The notes under the pieces: generated by a model
Databases searched by the model: none
What the model was told of the DNA's origin: nothing
What the model saw: the letters and a program-made list of their open reading frames with translations, nothing else
Shown here: one piece after another, positions 15,442 through 23,224 of the stretch
Layout of the letters: every line of letters begins with the position of its first letter
How positions within the stretch are numbered: the stretch's first letter is position 1
Source of the DNA: Bacillota bacterium
GTDB taxonomy: Bacteria; Bacillota; Clostridia; Clostridiales; Clostridiaceae
Direction: 5' to 3'
Length of the DNA stretch: 27,840 bases
Assembly (NCBI GenBank): GCA_023399035.1
Contig: JAEWQX010000176.1
Location: forward strand, 1-27,840
Translations under genes and position numbers: made by a program

Positions 15442-16017
15442 ATGTTTTTAATAGTAGGGTTAGGTAATCCAGGTAGTCAGTATGAGGATACGAGACATAA
15501 TATAGGTTTTAAAGTTATTGATAATATTGCAAAAGAGTATAATATTGAGATAAACAGGCAAAAATTTAAAGGTATGTGTGGTGAAGGATTTATAAATGGA
15601 GAAAAGGTTATTTTGTTAAAACCTACTACATACATGAATTTAAGCGGAGAAAGCATCAGAGAAGTTGTAGATTTTTATAAGATATCTAATGAAGATGTAT
15701 TAGTTATCTATGATGATATAAGTCTTGATGTAGGCAGATTAAGAATTCGTGAAAAAGGCAGTGCCGGAGGGCATAATGGTATAAAAAGTATAATAGCACA
15801 TCTTGGAACAGACATTTTTCCAAGGATAAAAGTAGGGGTAGGACAACCCAATGTAGATTTGGTTAACTATGTCTTAGGTAAGTTTACAAAAGAGGAAATG
15901 GAAGTTTTAAGTGAAAGTATAGATGCTTCAACAAAAGCAGCAAAAGAAATTATAAGCGGTGATGTTAAAACAGCCATGAATATATATAATGGATTCAAGG
16001 CGAGTAAAACTATTTAA
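15442..16017 (+). CDS. pth: Peptidyl-tRNA hydrolase
   Basis: Pth (SpoVC in B. subtilis) frees tRNA from peptidyl-tRNAs that drop off the ribosome and is also used after ribosome rescue. The protein has 191 residues. Active-site residues are all present: N9 in GLGNPG, H19 in TRHNIGF, N66 in TYMNLSG, D91 in YDDIS and N112 in GGHNGIKSI. The start follows AGGAGGAG (15429-15436). It probably shares a transcript with the two-component genes upstream and mfd downstream, whose start lies 2-14 bases beyond the pth stop. The anti-sigma-F gene fin (yabK), which lies between pth and mfd in Bacillus, has no room here. Confidence 0.97.
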   Translation: MFLIVGLGNPGSQYEDTRHNIGFKVIDNIAKEYNIEINRQKFKGMCGEGFINGEKVILLKPTTYMNLSGESIREVVDFYKISNEDVLVIYDDISLDVGRLRIREKGSAGGHNGIKSIIAHLGTDIFPRIKVGVGQPNVDLVNYVLGKFTKEEMEVLSESIDASTKAAKEIISGDVKTAMNIYNGFKASKTI

Positions 16018-16031
16018 GGATGGTGCATGGA

Positions 16032-19000
16032 ATGAGATTAAAGGGGTTATTAGAGCCCTTTGAAAATAGTGTAGAGTTCGAAAGTATAATAACTGATATT
16101 AATAATGAAAAATATCCTATGGGTATATACGGTGTTTCTGAGTCAGGAAGAATCTATATAGTGGATAATATATTTGAAAATATAAATAAATCCATGGTAG
16201 TAGTTACTCAAAGTGATATGGAAGCAAAAAACGTATATGAAGATTTATTGTTATATACAAATGACGTACATTATTTTCCGGCTAAGGAGATGGTTTTCTA
16301 TAATATAGATGCTATTTCTGGTGATTTAAGATGGGCAAGACTAAAAGTTATAAATGAAATTTTAAAGAAAAAGAAAAAAATAATAGTAACCTCAATAGAT
16401 GCTTTTTCAGCCAGATATACTCCACATAAATTATTCACAGATTATACTATGAAGCTTAAAGAAAGTGATGAGATTAATTTAAATGAAGTTTCCAAAAAGC
16501 TGATACAATCTGGTTACGAAAGAGTCGAAATGGTTGAAGGAAAAGGTCAGTTTGCATTAAGAGGAGGAATACTTGATGTGTTCCCTACATGTTCGGCTTA
16601 TCCTTATAGAGTTGAGCTTTTCGGAGATGAAATAGAGTCCATAAGAACCTTTAATATAGAATCTCAAAGAAGTATTGATAAAATTAAAAAGATTGAGATA
16701 TTCCCTGCAAAAGAAATAATAATCACAGATGAAACAATTGCACTTGGAAGGGATAAATTAAAAGAAGACTTTGAAGCCATATCTAAAAGTGATACAGATT
16801 CTGAACGAGTAGAAAAATTAAGAAATATATTAAATAAGAATTTAGAATCCTTAGAAGAAACTTCAACATTTGAAACTATAGATAGTTATCTTCCTTATTT
16901 CTGTAAGGAAACAGAAAGCCTTTTTGATTATCTTAAAGATTATTTCTTTATTGTAGATGACGTTCAGAGATGTGAAGGAAAGCTTGAATCAACATATTTA
17001 GAATTTGAAGAAAACTTTACGGCATTTTCTCAAAGAGGAGATATTTTTCCTAAGCAGGGTGAACTTCTTATAAGTAAGGACGAAGTAGTGGAATTGTTCA
17101 AAGATAAGAAGATAATATTCTTAGAAGGTCTGGTAAAGAAGAATGCATGGTTTAACCCATATTCTTCAGTTAATATTTCAGAAATAACTTTAAATAATTA
17201 TCAGGGGCAGCTTGATTTATTAATTGATGAAATATTAACTAAGAAAACTCAAGGATATAAGATATTGATTTTATCAGGTACAAGAGCAAGGGGTGAACGT
17301 CTTGTAGGAACTTTAAGGGATAGAGGCATTGAAAGTTCTTATAAAGACACAATAGAGAATATTCAATATGGTGAAGTTGTAATAACATTTGGTAATCAGC
17401 TTCATGGGTTTGAATATCCTGAATATAAACTATGTTTAATTTCTGATAAGGAAGTTTTCGGTGAAGCTAAAAGGAAATTGAAAAAGACTAAGTCCAAGAA
17501 AAAGGGAATTGCTAAAATTAAGAGCTTTGCTGAATTAAAACCAGGAGATTACGTGGTTCATGCAAACCATGGAATAGGTGTATATAAAGGGATAAAGCAG
17601 ATTGAAGTTGCAGGTCATAAGAGAGATTATTTAGATATAGTTTATGATAAGGGCGATAAGCTTTACGTACCAGTAGATCAGCTTGATTTAATTCAAAAAT
17701 ATGTAGGAAGTGAAGGAAAGTCACCTAAAGTAAATAAGCTTGGAAGTGCTGAATGGCAGAAAGCTAAGGCTAAGGTAAGGAAGTCTATCAATGAAATTGC
17801 AGAAGACCTTGTAAAGCTTTATGCAATGAGAACTACAGTTAAGGGACATAAATTCTCAAAAGATACAGAGTGGCAGAAGCAGTTTGAAGATGAATTTCCA
17901 TATGATGAGACTCCAGATCAGTTAAGTTCTCTAGAAGAGATAAAGGCAGATATGGAATCTGATAAGCCTATGGATAGACTTTTATGTGGTGATGTTGGAT
18001 ACGGTAAGACAGAAGTAGCGTTAAGAGCAGCATTTAAGGCTGTTATGGATGGAAAGCAGGTTGCATTGCTTGTTCCAACAACCATATTGGCAGAACAGCA
18101 TTATAAAAATATGAAAAATAGATTTTCTGATTTCCCTATAAAAATAGATATGGTAAGCAGATTCAGAACAGCTAAAGAACAAAAAGAAACTCTTCAAAAA
18201 GTTAAAGAAGGAAATGTTGATATACTTGTTGGAACTCATAGACTCGTATCAAAGGATATAGAATTTAAAGATTTAGGTCTTTTAATTGTAGATGAAGAGC
18301 AGAGGTTCGGAGTTAAACAAAAAGAAAAAATAAAAAATATTAAAAAGAATGTAGATGTTCTGACATTAAGTGCAACACCAATACCAAGAACCCTTCACAT
18401 GTCATTAAGTGGTGTAAGAGATATATCTGTTATAGAAACTCCGCCAGAAGAAAGATATCCAGTTCAGACTTATGTTGTTGAACAAAATGACCAATTGATC
18501 AGAGATGCTATTTTGAGAGAAATAGGAAGAGGCGGACAGGTTTATTTCGTATATAACAGGGTAGAGAATATTGATGCTATAGCTAAGTACGTCCAAAATC
18601 TTGTTCCAGAAAGCAGGGTTGGAGTAATACATGGACAGATGGCAGAAAGGCAGCTTGAACAGGAAATGTTTAATTTTATGGATCAGACTTATAATGTCCT
18701 TGTGTGTACTACAATAATAGAAACTGGAATGGATATACAGAATGTAAATACAATCATTGTGTATGATGCTGATAAGATGGGATTATCACAGCTTTATCAG
18801 TTAAGAGGAAGAGTAGGAAGATCCAACAGAATTGCATATGCTTATTTATTATACACAAAGGATAAGGTTCTTACTGAGGTTGCAGAAAAGAGATTAAAGG
18901 CATTAAAAGATTTTACAGAGCTTGGATCAGGTTTCAAAATTGCGATGAGGGATCTTGAAATAAGAGGAGCCGGAAACATGATGGGCTCATCTCAGCATGG

Positions 19001-19532
19001 TCATATGGCTGCTATTGGATATGATTTATACTGTAGGATGCTTGAAGATACTGTTAAACTTATAAAAGGTGAAATCCAGAAGGAGCCAGTAGAAACAACT
19101 GTTGATATTAAGGTTGATGCATTTATATCTGCAGATTATATTGAAGATGAAATTCAAAAAATTGAAGTATATAAAAAGATTGCAGCTATTGACAGTATTG
19201 ATGAATATGAAGATATTAAAGATGAACTTGAAGATAGATACTCTAAGATACCTCATCCAGTAAGAAATCTTATGGATATTGCATATATAAAGAGTCAGGC
19301 GAAGTCTATATTCATTGAGGAGATAAAGGAAACTCCAAAAGAAATAGTATTTAAATTTGCCGAAGGCGAAAGTGATTATAAGAATATCTATAAAGTTTTA
19401 ATTGAAAAATACAAAAATAGTGTAGTATTAAAGTTTGGATCTAAGCCTAGTTTTTCATTTAAAATAAAAGATATTAAACAGGAGAATAAATTAGAGTTCC
19501 TGAAAGAAGTGTTTAATGACATAATATTGTAA
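16032..19532 (+). CDS. mfd: Transcription-repair coupling factor Mfd
   Basis: Mfd displaces RNA polymerase stalled at DNA damage and recruits UvrA. I prefer the ATG at 16032 (MRLKGLLEPF), placed 6 bases after GGTG and 11 after AAGGA; an in-frame ATG at 16020 would also be possible. Length is about 1166 residues, normal. Order of domains: UvrB-like N-terminal module (about 25-330), the RNA polymerase interaction domain (about 495-560, GDYVVHANHGIGVY), RecG-like translocase with Walker A GDVGYGKTE (653-661), DEEQ (754-757), LSATPIPRTLHMSLSG and QLRGRVGRS, and a C-terminal TRCF domain (about 1010-1110). It sits downstream of pth as in Bacillus. No clear terminator follows. Confidence 0.96.
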   Translation: MRLKGLLEPFENSVEFESIITDINNEKYPMGIYGVSESGRIYIVDNIFENINKSMVVVTQSDMEAKNVYEDLLLYTNDVHYFPAKEMVFYNIDAISGDLRWARLKVINEILKKKKKIIVTSIDAFSARYTPHKLFTDYTMKLKESDEINLNEVSKKLIQSGYERVEMVEGKGQFALRGGILDVFPTCSAYPYRVELFGDEIESIRTFNIESQRSIDKIKKIEIFPAKEIIITDETIALGRDKLKEDFEAISKSDTDSERVEKLRNILNKNLESLEETSTFETIDSYLPYFCKETESLFDYLKDYFFIVDDVQRCEGKLESTYLEFEENFTAFSQRGDIFPKQGELLISKDEVVELFKDKKIIFLEGLVKKNAWFNPYSSVNISEITLNNYQGQLDLLIDEILTKKTQGYKILILSGTRARGERLVGTLRDRGIESSYKDTIENIQYGEVVITFGNQLHGFEYPEYKLCLISDKEVFGEAKRKLKKTKSKKKGIAKIKSFAELKPGDYVVHANHGIGVYKGIKQIEVAGHKRDYLDIVYDKGDKLYVPVDQLDLIQKYVGSEGKSPKVNKLGSAEWQKAKAKVRKSINEIAEDLVKLYAMRTTVKGHKFSKDTEWQKQFEDEFPYDETPDQLSSLEEIKADMESDKPMDRLLCGDVGYGKTEVALRAAFKAVMDGKQVALLVPTTILAEQHYKNMKNRFSDFPIKIDMVSRFRTAKEQKETLQKVKEGNVDILVGTHRLVSKDIEFKDLGLLIVDEEQRFGVKQKEKIKNIKKNVDVLTLSATPIPRTLHMSLSGVRDISVIETPPEERYPVQTYVVEQNDQLIRDAILREIGRGGQVYFVYNRVENIDAIAKYVQNLVPESRVGVIHGQMAERQLEQEMFNFMDQTYNVLVCTTIIETGMDIQNVNTIIVYDADKMGLSQLYQLRGRVGRSNRIAYAYLLYTKDKVLTEVAEKRLKALKDFTELGSGFKIAMRDLEIRGAGNMMGSSQHGHMAAIGYDLYCRMLEDTVKLIKGEIQKEPVETTVDIKVDAFISADYIEDEIQKIEVYKKIAAIDSIDEYEDIKDELEDRYSKIPHPVRNLMDIAYIKSQAKSIFIEEIKETPKEIVFKFAEGESDYKNIYKVLIEKYKNSVVLKFGSKPSFSFKIKDIKQENKLEFLKEVFNDIIL

Positions 19533-19578
19533 CAATATTATGATATAAAAGAAGAAGTGTGAAAATAGTGTAAAAAAA

Positions 19579-19607
19579 TTGAATTGTAAATTCAATATTG
19601 CTATACT
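19579..19607 (+). promoter_or_regulatory. Putative sigma-A promoter of the prsA-like gene
   Basis: TTGAAT (19579-19584), 17-bp spacer, TATACT (19602-19607), 53 bases before the start codon. The spacer contains the right arm of ATTGAAT/ATTCAAT (19578-19584, 19590-19596). Confidence 0.55.
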
Positions 19608-19659
19608 AATATTATGTGACTTAGTTAGTAAATTTTTATAAATAAGTGAGGGGAAAGTT

Positions 19660-20691
19660 TTGAAAAAAATTAAAAAATTAATTGCAGCAGCAGCAGTTTG
19701 CACTATTGCAGTATCTGTTATGGGATGCAAGATGATAGAAAAGACACCTGAAGCAATACAGAGAACAGTCTATGCAACAGTTGGAGATGAAAAGATAACA
19801 AAGGCTGACATGGATGAAGAAATGAAGGCAACTATAGATCAATTAAAGCAACAATATGGTGATGACTATGAAAACAATGATAAAATAAAAGATCAGCTTA
19901 AACAAATGAAGGTTCAGTACTTAAATGCAATGGTAAATGAAAAGTTAATGTTACAGAATGCTGCATCATTAGGAGTTGAACCAAGTGAAGATGAATTAAA
20001 TGAAAAGGTTGATGAAGCAGTAAACCAATTAAAAGAACAATATTCAGAAGACGGTCAGTTTGAACAAGTATTAGAAGTTAATGGATTTACTGAAGATTCA
20101 TTTAGAGAATATGAAAGAAAACAAATAATATTACAACAAGTTCAAGAAGCAATGATAGGCGGTATCGAAGTTACAGATGAAGATGCTCAAGTATATTATG
20201 ATGAAAATAAGGATTCTCAATATACAACAGGAGCAGGTGCTGACGCTGCACATATATTAATAGCAGAAAAGAATGATGACGGAGATATAGATTTTGATGC
20301 ATCATTAGCAAAAGCTCAAGAAGTAAAAGCTAAATTAGATGCAGGTGATGATTTCGCTGAATTAGCCGCTGAATACGGAACAGATGGAACTAAGAATAAT
20401 GGTGGAAATTTAGGGTATGTAGAATATGATCAGGCAAATTATGATCAGGATTTCTTAAATGGATTTAAAGAATTAACTGAAGGTCAGATATCAGATCCAG
20501 TAAAGAGCCAGTTTGGATATCATATAATAAAAGCTACAGGATTAAAAGATGAAGTTGTAACACCTTTTGAAGATGTTAAGGATCAAATAAAATCTCAATT
20601 ATTACAACAACAACAAAATCAGGCTTTTAATGATAAAATAACTGAATGGAAAGAAACTGCAAAAGTTAAAACATACGAAGACAGACTTTAG
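19660..20691 (+). CDS. prsA: PrsA/SurA-like peptidyl-prolyl isomerase lipoprotein
   Basis: Extracytoplasmic foldase of the parvulin class, 343 residues. It starts at TTG (19660-19662), after TGAGGGGAAAG (19647-19656); no other start fits. The N-terminus is a lipoprotein signal: KKIKK, a short hydrophobic core and lipobox V-M-G-C with lipidated C23. The lipobox is slightly atypical with M at -2. A SurA-N-like helical domain (about 45-170), very rich in Q, E and K, precedes a PpiC/parvulin domain (about 196-296) with HILIAEKND, FAELAAEYGTDGT, GGNLGYVEY and FGYHIIKATG. The probable role is folding of secreted or wall-associated proteins. The gene has its own promoter and terminator. In B. subtilis prsA lies elsewhere; here it is lodged between mfd and spoVT. 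Confidence 0.9.
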   Translation: MKKIKKLIAAAAVCTIAVSVMGCKMIEKTPEAIQRTVYATVGDEKITKADMDEEMKATIDQLKQQYGDDYENNDKIKDQLKQMKVQYLNAMVNEKLMLQNAASLGVEPSEDELNEKVDEAVNQLKEQYSEDGQFEQVLEVNGFTEDSFREYERKQIILQQVQEAMIGGIEVTDEDAQVYYDENKDSQYTTGAGADAAHILIAEKNDDGDIDFDASLAKAQEVKAKLDAGDDFAELAAEYGTDGTKNNGGNLGYVEYDQANYDQDFLNGFKELTEGQISDPVKSQFGYHIIKATGLKDEVVTPFEDVKDQIKSQLLQQQQNQAFNDKITEWKETAKVKTYEDRL

Positions 20692-20765
20692 TATATTTCT
20701 AATCAGAATTAGTATATGATATATATAATAAATTTAAATTTATTATATTGAACAAAGATTAAGTG

Positions 20766-20817
20766 AAAAGCCTTAATAGTTTTAGTATTTATGTATGCTG
20801 GACATTAAGGCTTTTTT
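20766..20817 (+). terminator. Terminator after the prsA-like gene
   Basis: A perfect 12-bp stem (arms 20766-20777 and 20804-20815) with a 26-base loop and six T residues at 20812-20817. Confidence 0.87.
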
Positions 20818-20896
20818 ATTTTAATTAACTATATTTTCTGTTGTATATATAAAAAATTCAATATAGAAAATTAATTTAAGATTACGATTAATTAAT

Positions 20897-20929
20897 TGTA
20901 TAAAATTTAGTTATAAGTGTATAAAATTT
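20897..20929 (+). repeat. 12-bp direct repeat, 21-bp period, upstream of spoVT
   Basis: TGTATAAAATTT occurs at 20897-20908 and again at 20918-20929, exactly 21 bp apart. It is the only patterned element in the 302-bp stretch 20692-20993 apart from the terminator at its start. The second copy supplies a TATAAA (20920-20925) that could pair with TTGTAT (20896-20901) at 18 bp as a weak promoter. GTATA in each copy also fits a sigma-F/G -35. It may be a tandem operator, or simply promoter parts in AT-rich DNA. Confidence 0.45.
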
Positions 20930-20993
20930 CTAAAAATTCAAATAATAATAGTGCAACTAATTAATAGAGTTTTAAAGGAGGTTAAAAACCTAT

Positions 20994-21545
20994 ATGAAGG
21001 CAACAGGAATAGTTAGAAGAATTGATGATTTAGGAAGAGTAGTAATACCAAAAGAAATAAGAAGAACTTTAAGAATAAGAGAAGGGGATCCATTAGAAAT
21101 ATTTACAGATAGAGATGGTGGAGTAATATTAAAGAAGTATTCGCCTATTGAAGAACTTACTGATTTCTCAAAAGAATATTGTGAAAGCTTGCAGCAGGTC
21201 ATCGGACATATTGTATTAATATGTGATAAGGATGCCTTTGTATCAGTTAGTGGTGCAACTAAAAAGGAATATCTTGAAAGAAAAGTCAGCAGTGAATTAG
21301 AAAAGATAATGGACGACAGAAAGACTGTATTATTGAATAAATCTAACAATACAGTAATTCCACTACATAATGATGACGAAGAAACATCATATAATAGTCA
21401 AGTTATAGCTCCAATAATTGCAGAAGGAGATGAAATAGGAGCAGTTATTATCTTATCAAAGGAAGAAGATGTTGAACTAGGCAAAGTTGAAACTAAATTA
21501 GTTGAAACTGCAGCTGCTTTTTTAGGAAAGCAGATGGAACAGTAA
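20994..21545 (+). CDS. spoVT: SpoVT, AbrB-type late sporulation regulator
   Basis: A 183-residue transcription factor of the forespore. In B. subtilis it is under sigma-G and modulates sigma-G-dependent genes. Residues 1-52 are the swapped-hairpin AbrB domain (MKATGIVRRIDDLGRVVIPKEI, LRIREGDPLEIFTD). Residues about 58-183 are the GAF-like domain that makes the tetramer and may sense a small ligand. The full length with a GAF part separates it from the short AbrB proteins. The ribosome binding site AAAGGAGG (20974-20981) is about 12 bases from the ATG, somewhat far. No good terminator follows; TTTACA/TGTAAA just after the stop lacks a T run. Confidence 0.95.
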   Translation: MKATGIVRRIDDLGRVVIPKEIRRTLRIREGDPLEIFTDRDGGVILKKYSPIEELTDFSKEYCESLQQVIGHIVLICDKDAFVSVSGATKKEYLERKVSSELEKIMDDRKTVLLNKSNNTVIPLHNDDEETSYNSQVIAPIIAEGDEIGAVIILSKEEDVELGKVETKLVETAAAFLGKQMEQ

Positions 21546-21578
21546 TTTACACGCATTTCATGTAAACGTTACAAAAAA

Positions 21579-21606
21579 GGAATATAACTTTCTCTAAACA
21601 TAAATA
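21579..21606 (+). promoter_or_regulatory. Possible sigma-E-like promoter of the spoVB-type gene
   Basis: GAATATA (21580-21586) fits the sigma-E -35 KMATATT in 6 of 7; after 12 bases CATAAATA (21599-21606) partly fits CATACAHT. If real, transcription would begin near 21613, almost at the base of the hairpin 21615-21669. The spacing is on the short side, so this is only suggestive. Confidence 0.3.
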
Positions 21607-21614
21607 TGTGTCAT

Positions 21615-21669
21615 AATACCTCCAAACTTACATAAAAATTAGTAATAACATGTTAAGTTTGGAGGTGTT
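21615..21669 (+). promoter_or_regulatory. RNA hairpin occluding the ribosome binding site of the spoVB-type gene
   Basis: Bases 21618-21630 (ACCTCCAAACTTA) are the exact complement of 21654-21666 (TAAGTTTGGAGGT). The stem extends to 16 bp at the base (21615-21630 with 21654-21669, one G-U) and by 3 bp more inward past a bulged T. The right arm contains GGAGGTG, the ribosome binding site for the ATG at 21672. No T run follows and it is too near the start codon to be an ordinary terminator. An mRNA starting upstream should hide the site. Confidence 0.7.
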
Positions 21670-21671
21670 TT

Positions 21672-23210
21672 ATGAATAAGCAGTCACTAGTAAAAGGAAG
21701 TATTATTCTTGGAGTAGCAGGAATATTAACTAGATTTTTAGGTTTATTTTTCAGATGGCCTTTAATAATGCTTATCGGTGATGAAGGAATAGGATATTAT
21801 CAGATGTCATATCCTCTATATATGTTTTTTATTGCTATGGCATCAGGAATTCCAGTAGCAATGTCTAAGATGATTTCAGAGAGGAATGCAGTAAATGATA
21901 TTGATGGAAGTTTTCAGGTAATGAAAGAATCTTCCATATTAATGATGATCATAGGTACAGGAACTACATTATCATTATTTATTTTTGCAACCCCAATAAT
22001 ATCATTATTGAAGTGGGATTCAAAAGCTTATTACTCATTAATAGGGATTTCATTTGCTCCATTGGTAATTTCTTTTTTAACTGTATTTAGAGGTTTTTTT
22101 CAAGGATTTCAAAATATGACTCCATCAGCAGTATCTCAGATATTAGAACAGGTAGGAAGAGTAGTGGTTGGGGTGGGACTAGCAGTATTCTTATTACCAA
22201 AAGGAATTGAGTACGCAGCAGGAGGAGCAGCATTTGGAGCTACAGCTGGAGCAGTATTTGGAGGATCATATTTATATACAAGGTATAAAAATATTAGGAG
22301 ACAGTATGGAGTAAAAAAGATAAAGACAAATCCGGAATTATTAAATACTATTTTAAAAATAGCAATTCCAATATCGTTAGGTACAACTGTAGGAAGCATA
22401 ATGAATCTTATTGATTCTATTCTTGTTCCTCAGAAATTGCTGCAATCTGGATTGACAAATACTGAATCAACAATATTATATGCTCAGCTTACTGGTAAAG
22501 CGTCGGTAATAGTCAATGTGCCACTAACACTTTCTATGGCTATATGTACTTCACTTATACCAATAATAGCTGAAAATTTTATTTTAAAAAAGCATAAAGA
22601 ACTTGAAGAAAAAATGCATATAGCAATGAAAATGGCCATTGTTATTGCACTTCCTTGTACATTTGGACTTTTCTTTTTGGCAGATCCAGTATTGAGACTT
22701 ATATTTCCAGGAAAGTCTGAAGGCGGACAGATATTGAAATATCTATCTTTATCAATACCATTTATTATAGTTACACAGACAACAACATCAATACTCCAGG
22801 GAACAGGACACTATATTAAACCTGTAATTAATTTACTTATAGGATGTATTGTTAAGGTAGTGCTTACATGTTTACTTGTTCCAATGAGGAATATCAATAT
22901 TTATGGAGCAGTAATTGCAAGTGTGAGTGCATATATAACTGCAACAGTTTTAAATTTGATTAGCCTTAAATTATCATTAAAAGTAAAATTGAAATTTTAT
23001 GATATATTAATAAAACCAGCTTATGCTGCAACAATAATGATGATTTTAGTAATATTGAGTTATAATATTATATATAAAAATTTAGGAAGCAATGGAGCAG
23101 CTTGCTTGTCATCTATATTTTTAGGTATGATATTATATATGATATTAATAGTTGTATTCAAGGTATTTAAAGTCTCAGAAATAAGAGATAGACTAAAAAG
23201 AAAAGTTTAA
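21672..23210 (+). CDS. spoVB: SpoVB-type MOP-family flippase
   Basis: A 512-residue integral membrane protein with about 12-14 hydrophobic segments, of the MATE/MOP polysaccharide exporter superfamily that includes SpoVB, YabM and MurJ. The N-terminus (KGSIILGVAGILTRFLGLFFR, IGDEGIGYYQMSYPLY) resembles SpoVB, which is needed for cortex peptidoglycan synthesis and probably moves lipid-linked precursor. Its place after spoVT and before mazG/yabN is that of yabM in B. subtilis, so it may be the positional counterpart of yabM; sequence by eye cannot settle which. The ATG at 21672 follows GGAGGTG (21661-21667), which is buried in a hairpin. mazG follows after 14 bases and must share its transcript. 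Confidence 0.85.
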   Translation: MNKQSLVKGSIILGVAGILTRFLGLFFRWPLIMLIGDEGIGYYQMSYPLYMFFIAMASGIPVAMSKMISERNAVNDIDGSFQVMKESSILMMIIGTGTTLSLFIFATPIISLLKWDSKAYYSLIGISFAPLVISFLTVFRGFFQGFQNMTPSAVSQILEQVGRVVVGVGLAVFLLPKGIEYAAGGAAFGATAGAVFGGSYLYTRYKNIRRQYGVKKIKTNPELLNTILKIAIPISLGTTVGSIMNLIDSILVPQKLLQSGLTNTESTILYAQLTGKASVIVNVPLTLSMAICTSLIPIIAENFILKKHKELEEKMHIAMKMAIVIALPCTFGLFFLADPVLRLIFPGKSEGGQILKYLSLSIPFIIVTQTTTSILQGTGHYIKPVINLLIGCIVKVVLTCLLVPMRNINIYGAVIASVSAYITATVLNLISLKLSLKVKLKFYDILIKPAYAATIMMILVILSYNIIYKNLGSNGAACLSSIFLGMILYMILIVVFKVFKVSEIRDRLKRKV

Positions 23211-23224
23211 AGGAGAGAAACCTA

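Noticed and set aside
20919..20948. Sigma-G promoter for spoVT (GTATA, 15 bp, CAAATAATA)
   Set aside because: The -10 has two mismatches to CATWHTA and the spacing is short; not strong enough to list as a promoter.
21546..21566. Terminator just after spoVT (TTTACA/TGTAAA)
   Set aside because: Only 6 bp, A/T-rich and without a T run.
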